Origin: Proteiniborus sp. DW1
Lineage (GTDB): Bacteria > Bacillota > Clostridia > Tissierellales > Proteiniboraceae
DNA: 64,000 nucleotides
Assembly: GCF_900095305.1 (NCBI RefSeq)
Contig: NZ_FMDO01000028.1
Location: 62,001-126,000 of the forward strand
Reading direction: 5' to 3'
Shown here: positions 18,192 to 26,820 of the stretch, piece by piece
How positions within the stretch are numbered: position 1 is the first letter of the stretch
Layout of the letters: each line of letters begins with the position of its first letter
Notes under the pieces: generated by a model
What the model saw: only the letters and a program-made list of their open reading frames with translations
Database searches by the model: none
What the model was told of the DNA's origin: nothing
Program-made: the position numbers and the translations under genes

Positions 18192-18858
18192 TATGGACAC
18201 TAAATAAGATTTTATATATACTAACAACCTAGGAAGGAAGTGTCCATAAAATGTCTAAGAGGAAAACATATACAAATGAATTTAAAACAATGATTTCTGA
18301 ACTAGTATTATCAGGAAAAACACCTAAAGAGGTAGCCAGTGAATATAGCTTAAGTGAAACAGCAGTACGCAATTGGACTAAGAAGAAAGCTCCAATTAAT
18401 GCAGTAGAAGGATATACTACAAACCTTGAGGAAATTAACAGAATGAGAAAAGAAAATGCTAGGCTCAAGGAGGAAAATGAAATATTAAAAAAGGCTATGG
18501 CTATATACGCAAAGAAATAAATCCTGATATACAGTTAGATATAATTTAAGAAATTCTACTATACACCCATAGATACTATGTGTAAGGTACTTAAATATCC
18601 CAAAAGTACCTACTATGACAAGCAAAAGGAAAAACCAGAAAACAAGTGGAAACCTATTAATAAAAAGCTTCAAGATGATATTTTAAAAATCTACAATGAT
18701 AATAATAAAATCTACGGTGCCCCTAAGATTCGAGAGGAATTAAAAGCTATTAGATACGTGAGCATTAGTCTCAAACGAGTCCAAAGGCACATGAAAAAAC
18801 TTGGTATTAGGAGCAGAATTAGTACCATAAAAAATTCTCTAACAATACTTCTATGTTA
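18192..18858 (+). mobile_element. IS3-family insertion sequence, right part missing
   Basis: The probable left end is near 18192, where tatggacac is mirrored by gtgtccata just before orfA. orfA is intact and orfB is cut after about 93 of about 280 residues, at a junction with cbiA pseudogene sequence. The right inverted repeat is therefore gone. Loss of the right end implies a deletion after insertion, which also removed the 5' part of cbiA. Confidence 0.75.
18251..18520 (+). CDS. IS3-family transposase OrfA
   Basis: This 89-residue helix-turn-helix protein (YTNEFKTMISELVLSGKTPKEVASEYSLSETAVRNW) has a C-terminal leucine zipper (INRMRKENARLKEENEILKKAMAIYAKK), the standard OrfA layout. OrfA normally binds IS ends and is joined to OrfB by programmed frameshifting. 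The stop is followed by the orfB region in another phase. Since OrfB is truncated, it cannot support transposition alone. Confidence 0.88.
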   Translation: MSKRKTYTNEFKTMISELVLSGKTPKEVASEYSLSETAVRNWTKKKAPINAVEGYTTNLEEINRMRKENARLKEENEILKKAMAIYAKK

Positions 18859-18859
18859 G
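18578..18859 (+). pseudogene. IS3-family transposase OrfB, N-terminal fragment
   Basis: The readable fragment starts MCKVLKYPKSTYYD and covers the HTH_21 region (KIYNDNNKIYGAPKIREEL, VQRHMKKLGIRS). It ends before the DDE catalytic core (rve domain). A stop lies just upstream in the same frame, so the usual beginning is also damaged. The 3' junction leads into cbiA-derived sequence at about 18853. Confidence 0.85.
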
Positions 18860-19266
18860 AGAGTATTAAAAATGCTTATAATAGTAATATAGCTATTTAT
18901 GCAGAAAGTGGAGGCTATATGTATTTAGGTTCAACTATTGAAGGAAAAGATATGGTCAATATTTTTGATTATAAAAGTTAACTAACTAGTAGACTGCAGA
19001 ACTTTGGATATATAAAACTAGTAGCAAATAAGGATAATATGCTATGTAAAAAGGAAGAATCTATCAATGCCCATGAATTCCACTATACCAAAAGTGATTT
19101 TGATGGGGATGACTTTACTGCAATAAAAAAATCTACAGGAAAAGAAAGAAAATGTATAATAGCAAATGACAATGTATTTGCAGGGTGTTCACACCTACAT
19201 CTGTGAGGTAATATTGACTTTGCTAAAAACCATATAAAAACATGTAAAAATTTTTCTTTATTGTAA
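18853..19266 (+). pseudogene. cbiA remnant (cobyrinate a,c-diamide synthase, C-terminal glutaminase domain)
   Basis: Read through two in-frame stops (TAA 18979, TGA 19204), the translation gives AIYAESGGYMYLG, TSRLQNFGY, INAHEFHYTKSDF, AGCSHLHL and GNIDFAKNHIKTC. These match in order the C-terminal amidotransferase domain of CbiA/CobB. The catalytic Cys of the family's ECGG motif is Ser here (AGT at 18907). The N-terminal ATP-binding domain is missing, cut by the IS3 remnant. So this is a decayed cbiA, in the same direction as the downstream cobalamin genes and just before the riboswitch. Confidence 0.85.
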
Positions 19267-19311
19267 TTTAATAAAGACTATGTTATTATATTCAATAATT
19301 GAATATTAATT

Positions 19312-19470
19312 ATTTAGGTTCATAAGATTAATAGGGAAATGGGTTTAAGTCCCATGCAGCCCCCGCTACTGTAATTGATGACGAAATCAACGTATATACC
19401 ACTGGAGAAATCTGGGAAGGTGTTGATTAGGATGATTCATAAGCCAGAAGACCTGCCTATATAAGTTGTA
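19312..19470 (+). promoter_or_regulatory. Cobalamin (adenosylcobalamin) riboswitch
   Basis: Conserved blocks of the class are present in order: the paired element gggtttaagtccc, the core gcagcccccgctactgtaa at 19356-19374, a P7-P9-type region, and the closing agccagaagacctgcc at 19442-19457. A terminator follows at 19541. Bound cobalamin would repress transcription or translation of the cbi cluster beginning with cbiQ at 19614. The exact 5' and 3' limits are approximate. Confidence 0.95.
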
Positions 19471-19540
19471 AGCAACCTTCGGAGGGAAGGAGAGCGATAT
19501 TTTTATGCATATTTAACATATATATTTATGAAAATATTAG

Positions 19541-19570
19541 ATTCCCTGAGGTTACTTAGGGAATTTTTTT
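19541..19570 (+). terminator. Riboswitch expression-platform terminator
   Basis: attccctgag and cttagggaat form a stem around gtta, followed by seven T residues. Its position about 70 bases after the aptamer and 44 before cbiQ fits a ligand-controlled transcription terminator. Confidence 0.85.
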
Positions 19571-19613
19571 ATGACCTAACCCAAGACTTTGAGAAAAAGG
19601 AGTATTTATTAGG

Positions 19614-20330
19614 ATGATTTTAGGAGAAGAAAAGAACGTTAGAAGGAAATTAAATAAAATAAATCCAGAAGATACAATGGTTAGCCTTTTTATCATTCTA
19701 TTTTACATATCATCAATAAAAACTTATAGACTACTAGTTGTAACTGGGATATTAGTTATTATGTACTCTCTTATAACTTGTGAGGATAGATCTTTTATTA
19801 GGTTAACCAAACCAGTGATACCCTTTGTTCTACTTATGCTCTTGCCAATAATAATACGATTAATTGTATATAGAAGCCTAGAAGATATTGATTTTACAAT
19901 GATCATTGTATGTAAAGTTTTAATCTCCTCTATATTGCTAGGTACAATAGTTTCTAAGCATTCAGCTTTATATATGGTTGATGGGATATTAAACATTGGT
20001 TTACCACAGATATTTAACAGAATACTAGCTCTTACCTTTAGATATTTTCATATGATTGATGAGGATATAAAGAAAGGTAATAAGGCATTAATCAGTAGAG
20101 GAATTAATGAAAGAAAAGGATTATCTTCCCTTAGTATTTTTGGAGAATGGATAGGAGGATTTTTCCTTAAAAGCAGCAATCATAGCGATATGGTTTTCAA
20201 TGCTATGAAGTCTAGAGGATTTCAAGGAGAGGCAAGAAATAAGAAGTTTAATAACAAGGAATTAATTCTTAAATCTTCTATGTTAGCCCTCTTTTTATTA
20301 GCAATTCTAGTTATTGATAGGAAGGTGTAA
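19614..20330 (+). CDS. cbiQ: Cobalt ECF transporter transmembrane subunit CbiQ
   Basis: CbiQ is the T component of the CbiMNQO cobalt importer. This 238-residue protein has about five hydrophobic segments (for example LVVTGILVIMYSLI and FVLLMLLPIIIRLIV). The C-terminal coupling helices carry the Ala-Arg-Gly-like signatures, here KALISRGIN and NAMKSRGFQGE, that contact the ATPase. It is the first gene after the riboswitch; aaaaaggag precedes the ATG. The usual upstream partners cbiM and cbiN are not in the window, and the adjacent ATPase is broken, so the transporter is probably not functional unless a partner set lies elsewhere. Confidence 0.88.
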   Translation: MILGEEKNVRRKLNKINPEDTMVSLFIILFYISSIKTYRLLVVTGILVIMYSLITCEDRSFIRLTKPVIPFVLLMLLPIIIRLIVYRSLEDIDFTMIIVCKVLISSILLGTIVSKHSALYMVDGILNIGLPQIFNRILALTFRYFHMIDEDIKKGNKALISRGINERKGLSSLSIFGEWIGGFFLKSSNHSDMVFNAMKSRGFQGEARNKKFNNKELILKSSMLALFLLAILVIDRKV

Positions 20331-20331
20331 A

Positions 20332-20524
20332 ATGGCAGTAAAAATTGAAAATTTAAGTTTCTTGTATCCAAACTCCCGAAGGGGCCTAGAGGATGTTAAT
20401 TTAAATATAAAAGCTGGTAGAAAAACAGCAATATTAGGTGTAAATGGTAGTGGTAAATCAACTCTACTCTATCACTTAAATGGTATTAGTCTAGCTCAGA
20501 CAGGCTCAGTGGAAGTATTAAAAA
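20332..20524 (+). pseudogene. cbiO remnant (cobalt ECF transporter ATPase), 3' deleted
   Basis: The first 64 or so residues match CbiO: VKIENLSFLYPNSRRGLEDVNL, Walker A GVNGSGKST, YHLNGI and TGSVEVL. The sequence then passes without a gap into cbiP coding sequence at about 20525 in a different frame. The Q-loop, ABC signature, Walker B and His switch are all gone. The start has aaggtg before the ATG and overlaps the end of cbiQ's reading region. A single deletion joining cbiO to cbiP explains the structure. Confidence 0.85.
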
Positions 20525-21342
20525 GGTACTACTTCATCAGCAGGAAAAAGTCTTATGTGTACTGGGCTTTGTAGAATATTTAAAGAAGACGGATATAAGG
20601 TATATCCTTTTAAGTCCCAAAACATGAGCTCTAAATTTTATATAACAGAAGAAGGGAAAAAAATATCAGTGGCACAAGCTTTACAAGCCAGGGCAGCAGG
20701 ACTTAAACCAAGTCATCATATGAATCCTATACTACTCATACCAAACTCAGATAGGTAGTTGTAAATGGGGAAGAAAGAGAAAATATGGCTGCAAGGGATT
20801 ATTTTAAATTTAGACCTAGATTAAAGAAAATGATCATGGAAAAGCACAATGAAATTCAATCAAATAACGATATTGTGGTTATCGAAGGGGCAGGTAGCCC
20901 AGCTGAAATTAACTTAAAAAAGAATGATATCGTAAATATGGGAATGGCAGAAATTGCGGATGCTCCAGTCTTATTAGTCACAGATATAGATAGAGGAGGC
21001 GCATTTGCTGCACTTTATGGGACTGTTATGCTTTTAGAGCCTCATGAAAGAGCTAGGATCAAAGGCCTTATTATCAATAAATTTAGAGGTGATAAAACAT
21101 TACTTGAACCGGGAATTAAGATGATAGAAGATCTATTAAATATACCAGTAGTTGGTGTCATCCCTTATATTTCATTGGACTTAATAGACGAGGACTCCTT
21201 AATCGATAGAAACAAAAGCCCAAAAGCAGAAGAACAAAGCTTTGAAGAGGAAGAGTTGGAGCTAAATAAACTTAGCAATGGTATAAGGGCTAATATGGAT
21301 ATGGAATATATATACAAGATTATGGGCGTTAATAATGGTTAA
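20525..21342 (+). pseudogene. cbiP (cobyric acid synthase) with missing start, frame break and deleted glutaminase domain
   Basis: Starting at 20525 the frame reads [19 protein letters not shown] and [18 protein letters not shown], the N-terminal ATP-grasping domain of cobyric acid synthase without its first residues. At 20756 it meets stops. The match resumes two bases out of phase with [18 protein letters not shown] and continues through [30 protein letters not shown] and [16 protein letters not shown]. The whole glutaminase domain (about 230-250 residues) is absent. However, a CbiP C-terminal tail ([22 protein letters not shown]) is kept in frame. It is not a functional amidotransferase. 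Confidence 0.88.
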
Positions 21343-22271
21343 TTTGATTGTAGCAGTAATACTAGATTTTATAATTGGGGATCCATATAATTTTCCTCAT
21401 CCTGTAAAATTAATGGGGAGGATTATAAGCATTGAAGAGAACCTAGCTAGAAGGGTTTCTGAATCCAATGAAGGTCTTAAAATAATGGGACTTATTATAG
21501 TATCTATAAATGTTTTCTTAGGATTTGTTATACCATTTTATATTATTAAAATTACTAAGTCCATATACAATACTTTGCAAGATTATAAATATCTATCTTA
21601 TATACACTTGTATAGCAGCCAGATCATTACATTATGAAGCGAATATGGTTCAAAAAGAACTGGATAAAGGGCTAGAAGAAGGCAGGAAAAGACTATCCTA
21701 TATTGTTGGTAGAGATACCTCTAATCTTGATGAAGAGGAGATTATAAGAGCAACTGTTGAAACCGTATCGGAGAATACCTCTGATGGAGTGATAGGCCCT
21801 TTGTTTTACATTGTATTACTGGGAGCACCAGGAGGACTAGCTTATAAATTCATCAATACAATGGATTCTATGCTAGGCTATATGAATGATAAATATAAGC
21901 ACTTAGGCTACTTTCCAGCTAAAGTAGATGATTTATTTAATCTAATACCTGCTAGACTAACAGCTATTTTGATGAATATCTCATCTATAGGAAGATTTGA
22001 TTTTATAAATGGAATGAAGATATTAAAAAGGGATAGAAGAAATCATAAAAGTCCAAACAGTGGTTATCCAGAAAGTGCTACTGCAGGGCTATTAGGAATA
22101 CAACTTGGGGGTGGTAATTATTATCACGGCCTATATGTAGAAAAGCCACATATAGGAGATAAGATCAATGATGTAAATAAAGAGCATATAAAAAACACAG
22201 TTGAGATCATGTATAGAAGTGAAATAGCATTTTTAATGTTTTATTACTTAATTATATTTATAAGGAGATAA
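21335..22271 (+). pseudogene. cbiB: cbiB/cobD (adenosylcobinamide-phosphate synthase), frameshifted
   Basis: CbiB joins aminopropanol phosphate to cobyric acid. The N-terminal part (from 21335) has the family start LDFIIGDPYNFPHPVKLMG and membrane segments. Around 21590-21620 the match shifts to another frame that continues with SLHYEANMVQKELDKGLEEGRK, YIVGRDTSNL, ETVSENTSDGVIGPLFY, NTMDSMLGY and PNSGYPESATAGLLG to 22271. All of these are hallmark CbiB motifs. A single one- or two-base indel would restore the gene, so a sequencing error or a recent mutation is possible. Most of the protein is otherwise intact. Confidence 0.85.
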
Positions 22272-22277
22272 GTTAAG

Positions 22278-22940
22278 ATGAAGAAATTATACGGAATAGG
22301 AACTGGTCCGGGGGCAGCAGATTTATTAACCCTAAGAGCAGTAAATGTAATCAAGGATGCAAAGGTAATATTTGCACCTAACAATAAGGGAAAAAACATG
22401 GCACTAGATACAGTTGAGGAATACATAGGGGATAAAAAAGTTGTTCTTATAGATTTCCCAATGGGGAGTGTAGAAGCAGAGGACTATATCAATGCTGCTA
22501 ATATCATCCATGAGGAGATTCCAGAAGGAGAATATGGTGCTTTTCTTACAATTGGGGATTCAATGATCTATAGTACTTTTATCTATATTATGGATTTATT
22601 AAATCAAAGGGATATAGAGATTGAGGTAGTACCAGGTATTCCATCCTTTGTAGCTGCAGCAGCTGCTAGTAAGGTACCCCTAACTGTAAAGGGAGATAAT
22701 TTTTTACTAATTGATGAATTCGATAATTCATTATTAGATAAGGCTGATTCATTTGCATTGCTTAAAACCCTTGGGGCAAAGGAAGATACATTAGATGAAT
22801 TGGAGAGGAATGATTTTTCTTATAAGTATGTTAAAAGAGTAAGTTTAGAGAATGAAGAGATTCTGGAAAATAAGGAAGAAATTATTCAAGACAGGGATTA
22901 TATATCCTTAATACTAGGTAGAAGAAAGGGAGAAAAATAA
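22278..22940 (+). CDS. cbiL: Precorrin-2/cobalt-factor II C20-methyltransferase
   Basis: This 220-residue SAM-dependent tetrapyrrole methylase has N-terminal GIGTGPGAADLLTLRAV, the central VVPGIPSFVAAAAASKVPL, and a C-terminal Rossmann-like half. It methylates C20 of cobalt-factor II in the anaerobic pathway. It is six bases after cbiB and followed immediately by the corrinoid-binding lipoprotein gene. This begins the part of the cluster that appears fully intact. Confidence 0.9.
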   Translation: MKKLYGIGTGPGAADLLTLRAVNVIKDAKVIFAPNNKGKNMALDTVEEYIGDKKVVLIDFPMGSVEAEDYINAANIIHEEIPEGEYGAFLTIGDSMIYSTFIYIMDLLNQRDIEIEVVPGIPSFVAAAAASKVPLTVKGDNFLLIDEFDNSLLDKADSFALLKTLGAKEDTLDELERNDFSYKYVKRVSLENEEILENKEEIIQDRDYISLILGRRKGEK

Positions 22941-22947
22941 AGTGAAA

Positions 22948-23973
22948 ATGAAAAGAATGGTTTTATTATTATTGAGTTTAGTAATAGTAGCAGGAATGTT
23001 TACAGCTTGTAGCAGCCCAAAGGTAGAAGATGTAGATACACCGCTAGTTGAAGATAATAAGCAAAATGACGATGTTACTGAGTCCATAACTGAATTTGGC
23101 GTAACTATAAATGAAGATACAGTAAGCTTTATAGATGGTAGAGGACAAGAAGTTACCATAGATAAAAAACCCCAAAGAGCAGTAGTACTATATAATTCAT
23201 TCTTGGAAGTTTGGATGGAAAACGGGGGTAGCGTTGTAGGTAAGTTAGAACCATCAGTAGGTCAAGATGAGATTGCAGGGGTAGAAGACGCTGAAATAGT
23301 TGGTAAACTAGGTGCAATTAGTGTGGAAAAAGTAATCTCTGTAGAACCAGATTTAATTATTGTAAATTCCACACAAAAAAGCCAATTAGAATTAATACCT
23401 TCCTTTGAAGGTGTAGGTATACCTGTTATAGCTATAGACTATGTTGGATTAGAAGATTATTTGACTATTACTAGATTATTTACTGCATTAAATGAAAGGG
23501 AAGATCTATTCAAATCAAATGCTTTAGATATTGTAGAGGAAATAGACAATATACTTTCAGTTATCCCAGAAGAAAAAGAACATAAGGTACTACTTATAAT
23601 GGCAAGTGCAAAGTCTGTATCAGCTAGGGACTCTAGCTCATATGTAGGTATGATGCTTGAGGATTTAAATACTATAAATATAGCAGATAACTCAGATGGA
23701 GCATTAGGTACACAGAATTTTTCTATGGAAAAGATATTAGAAGAAGATCCTGACTTTATATTTGTTCAGACAACTGGTAGTGATATGGATGCTACACTAG
23801 ACAGATTAAAAGAAGATGCTGAATCCAATCCAGCTTGGGCTTCATTATCAGCGGTTAAGAATGATAGGTATATAATTTTACCAAAGGATATGTACATGTT
23901 CAAAGCAAATCTTAGATATGCAGAGGCTTATGAGAATCTAGCAACTATAATATATCCAGAACTATTTCAATAG
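22948..23973 (+). CDS. btuF: Corrinoid/siderophore-type ABC transporter substrate-binding lipoprotein
   Basis: The signal sequence ends in lipobox FTACSS (Cys at about 20), followed by an acidic linker. The mature class III binding protein has GRGQEVTIDKKPQRAVVLYNS, KLGAISVEKVISVEPDLIIV and a C-terminal MFKANLRYAEAYENLA. Its position within cbi genes and ahead of BtuC/BtuD-like genes suggests it binds cobalamin, a corrinoid precursor, or possibly a metal-chelate. ATG 22948 is preferred; GTG 22942 is possible. It is translationally close to the permease (15-base gap). Confidence 0.82.
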   Translation: MKRMVLLLLSLVIVAGMFTACSSPKVEDVDTPLVEDNKQNDDVTESITEFGVTINEDTVSFIDGRGQEVTIDKKPQRAVVLYNSFLEVWMENGGSVVGKLEPSVGQDEIAGVEDAEIVGKLGAISVEKVISVEPDLIIVNSTQKSQLELIPSFEGVGIPVIAIDYVGLEDYLTITRLFTALNEREDLFKSNALDIVEEIDNILSVIPEEKEHKVLLIMASAKSVSARDSSSYVGMMLEDLNTINIADNSDGALGTQNFSMEKILEEDPDFIFVQTTGSDMDATLDRLKEDAESNPAWASLSAVKNDRYIILPKDMYMFKANLRYAEAYENLATIIYPELFQ

Positions 23974-23988
23974 GAGTAGGAGAATTCC

Positions 23989-24993
23989 ATGAATTCAAGA
24001 AAACAGAAAATCACGATTTTAGTGTTTTTTACTTTAAGTATTCTAACATTTTTAGTAAGTGTAGGTAATGGGGCAGTACAGATGAGTCCTGTAAAGATAA
24101 TCAAGACTCTTCTATTTGATCAGGGCTCTACAAGCTATCAAATAATATGGAATGTAAGAATACCTAGAACCATAGTAGCTGCACTAGTAGGGATAAATCT
24201 CTCCCTAGCTGGTGTAGTGCTCCAAGGAATAATGAGAAATCCACTAGCAAGCCCTAGCACTATTGGTGTTTCAGCAGGTGCGGGGCTAGTAGGGCTGATT
24301 TTTCTAATATTGTTTCCACAGTATTATTATCTAGCACCAATCGGATCCTTTTTAGGAGCATTAGGAGCTACTATGCTAATCTATGGTTTGGCTTGGAATG
24401 GTGGTGTAATGCCTACAAGGATGATACTAGCAGGGGTAGCAGTATCATCTCTATTTGGTGCAGGAAACAACGCTTTGATGACCTTTTATCCAGATAGGGT
24501 ATCAGGAGTTTTAAACTTTATGGTTGGTGGGCTAGCATCTATTACATGGGGAGATTTAAAGCTGATTTTACCCTATACAATTATATGCGGAACTATACTG
24601 ATGTTTTTACCAACTAGGCTCAATGTTCTCATGCTTGGTGATGAGGTATCTACAGGACTTGGTTTAAATGTTGAAAAGACTAGATTTTTATTTATAATAT
24701 TATCTTCATTTTTAGCAGGAAGCGCAGTTAGTGTAGTAGGTTTACTAGGCTTTGTCGGACTTATGGTACCCCATATTACCAGAATCCTAATAGGGTCAGA
24801 TCACAAATATTTATTACCGGCATGTATCTTTACAGGGGCTATATTCGTAATGTTATGTGATACTGTTTCAAGAGTGATATTTCAGCCAACAGAAGTTCCA
24901 GTAGGGATAATCATATCAGCTATTGGAGCACCTTTTTTCCTATATCTTTTAAAAGGTAAGGGAGGTTTGTCCTATGGACATAAGAGGAAATAA
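23989..24993 (+). CDS. btuC: FecCD/BtuC-type ABC transporter permease
   Basis: This 334-residue permease has about ten hydrophobic segments. FecCD signatures are IWNVRIPRTIVAALVG, GVVLQGIMRNPLASPSTIGVSAGAG, the coupling helix GLLGFVGLMVPHITR and a final PVGIISAIGAPFFLYLL-like segment. It forms the membrane channel for the class II importer with the neighbouring lipoprotein and ATPase. Its end overlaps the ATPase start by 20 bases. Substrate: corrinoid by context. Confidence 0.87.
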   Translation: MNSRKQKITILVFFTLSILTFLVSVGNGAVQMSPVKIIKTLLFDQGSTSYQIIWNVRIPRTIVAALVGINLSLAGVVLQGIMRNPLASPSTIGVSAGAGLVGLIFLILFPQYYYLAPIGSFLGALGATMLIYGLAWNGGVMPTRMILAGVAVSSLFGAGNNALMTFYPDRVSGVLNFMVGGLASITWGDLKLILPYTIICGTILMFLPTRLNVLMLGDEVSTGLGLNVEKTRFLFIILSSFLAGSAVSVVGLLGFVGLMVPHITRILIGSDHKYLLPACIFTGAIFVMLCDTVSRVIFQPTEVPVGIIISAIGAPFFLYLLKGKGGLSYGHKRK

Positions 24994-25756
24994 TATAGTA
25001 GTTAACTATGATGACAAGATTGTATTAAAAGGGGTTTCACTGGAAGTCAATAAAGGTGAGATAGTCACAGTTATTGGACCTAATGGATCTGGTAAATCCA
25101 CATTAATTAAGGCAATTTGTAGATCCATAAAAATAGGTGATGGAGAAATAATCTTAGACGGGAAAAGTATAGACAATATACCAACTAAGGAAATAGCAAA
25201 AAAGCTAGCAGTTTTGCCACAGGTAAAATCAGTATCTAATGATTTGCTTGTTGAGTCCTTGGCATCTTACGGAAGGTTTCCTCATCTTGGATTTGGTAAA
25301 CGATTAAGTAAGGCCGATAGGGATATAGTTGAGTGGGCTATGGAAAAGACAGGAACCTTAGCTTTAAGAGATAGGAACATCATGACACTATCAGGGGGAG
25401 AAAGACAGAGAGCATGGATAGCAATGGCCTTGGCACAGAAAACAGATATATTAGTCTTGGACGAGCCAACTACCTATCTAGATATATCATATCAAATGGA
25501 AGTTTTAGAGTTGGTCAAGGAGTTAAATGAAACTTTAGGAATTAGCATAGTCATGGTTCTTCATGATTTAAATCAAGCAATCAGATATTCAGATAGAATC
25601 TATGTTTTGAAAGATGGGGAAGTGTTTGATCATGGAGATCCATGTGAGGTTATAAATAGGGATTTGTTGAAGGATGTTTTTAATATTCAAGCGGATATAT
25701 ATGAAGATCTAAAGAATGAATGTCCATATATTATCCCCAATAAAATAGAGAGGTAG
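24974..25756 (+). CDS. btuD: BtuD/FecE-type ABC transporter ATPase
   Basis: This 260-residue ATPase has Walker A IGPNGSGKST (about 36-45), Q-loop PQVKS, signature LSGGERQRAWIAMALAQ, Walker B ILVLDEPTTYLD and the His switch VLHDLNQA. All motifs are intact. It powers the importer encoded just upstream, providing a scavenging route for corrinoids. It is 10 bases upstream of the CobD-type gene. Confidence 0.9.
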   Translation: MDIRGNNIVVNYDDKIVLKGVSLEVNKGEIVTVIGPNGSGKSTLIKAICRSIKIGDGEIILDGKSIDNIPTKEIAKKLAVLPQVKSVSNDLLVESLASYGRFPHLGFGKRLSKADRDIVEWAMEKTGTLALRDRNIMTLSGGERQRAWIAMALAQKTDILVLDEPTTYLDISYQMEVLELVKELNETLGISIVMVLHDLNQAIRYSDRIYVLKDGEVFDHGDPCEVINRDLLKDVFNIQADIYEDLKNECPYIIPNKIER

Positions 25757-25765
25757 GCTGATAAA

Positions 25766-26806
25766 ATGAAGCATGGTGGAGATTTGTTAACATACGAGGA
25801 TCATTATGAGGGTGAATTAGTTTATTTCTCTAGTAATATTAACCCAATCGGTACACCGAATGGATTGAATGAAGTTTTTATAGATGGCTTTAATACCCTT
25901 GTAGCTTATCCAGATATCAAATACAGGAACTTAAAATCTGCGGTATCCAAATATCTAAACTGTAAAGATGAAAATGTTCTAGTGGGAAATGGGGCAGTGG
26001 AGATAATAAATAACTTTACAATTGCAGCTAAAAGAGTAGTAGTTATGACTCCTGCATTTTCAGAATATGAAGAGAGAGCTAAGATTCATGGCAAAGAAAT
26101 TAAAAATATTCCATATGGAGAAGACTTTTCTATAGATATAGAGTCATTTAAAGATTTAGAGGAGGATGAATTACTAATATTAGGTAATCCAAATAACCCT
26201 ACAGGTTTACGTATACCTGAAAAGGAACTATTAGAGATATATGGAATCGTAAAGAAAAAAAAGGCATTCTTACTTTTAGATGAGGCCTTCTTTGAATTCT
26301 GTCCAGAGGATTATGATAGTATAGAACTTTTTAAGGACGATGGATATAAAAATGTAGCAATCATAAGGGCAGCTACTAAATTCTTTGCACTACCGGGTAT
26401 AAGATTGGGATATTGTTGCACTTCTACTGAAAAGGCTAAGGAAATATCAGAAATAGAGCTGCCTTGGAGAGTTAACTCATTAGCTGACATAGCTGGACAA
26501 TTTATATTTAATGATGCTGAATATATCAAAGATAGTAAAGAGTACATAGATAAGGAAAGACGCTATCTGTTACAAGAATTATCTAAAATAGATGGGATAC
26601 ATGTTTATAATTCCCATACTAACTATATTCTTATAAAACTACTAGAACACAATGAAGATTATGCTTTTGAACATTTCTTACAATATGGCTTAGTAATCAG
26701 AAAATGCTCCAGTTTTGTTGAACTAGGGGATAATCATATTAGGGTAGCTATTAAGGATAGGGAGAATAATGAAAGGCTATTAGATGCCTTTAAGGAAAAT
26801 AGGTAA
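25766..26806 (+). CDS. cobD: L-threonine-O-3-phosphate decarboxylase (CobD/CobC-type PLP enzyme)
   Basis: This 346-residue fold-type I aminotransferase-like protein starts MKHGGDLLTYE, typical of CobD/CobC. It has PLP-site motifs: GNGAVEIINNF, GNPNNPTGLRIP, LDEAFFEF, and the Schiff-base lysine in RAATKFFALPGIRLGY. It makes (R)-1-amino-2-propanol phosphate, the aminopropanol linker of cobalamin that CbiB attaches. Histidinol-phosphate aminotransferases are relatives, but the context and N-terminus favour CobD. Confidence 0.88.
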   Translation: MKHGGDLLTYEDHYEGELVYFSSNINPIGTPNGLNEVFIDGFNTLVAYPDIKYRNLKSAVSKYLNCKDENVLVGNGAVEIINNFTIAAKRVVVMTPAFSEYEERAKIHGKEIKNIPYGEDFSIDIESFKDLEEDELLILGNPNNPTGLRIPEKELLEIYGIVKKKKAFLLLDEAFFEFCPEDYDSIELFKDDGYKNVAIIRAATKFFALPGIRLGYCCTSTEKAKEISEIELPWRVNSLADIAGQFIFNDAEYIKDSKEYIDKERRYLLQELSKIDGIHVYNSHTNYILIKLLEHNEDYAFEHFLQYGLVIRKCSSFVELGDNHIRVAIKDRENNERLLDAFKENR

Positions 26807-26820
26807 TGTGGAGGAGAAAA

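Noticed and set aside
17414-18860. Active restriction-modification system near hsdR
   Set aside because: HsdR stops at Walker A and neither hsdM nor hsdS is present.
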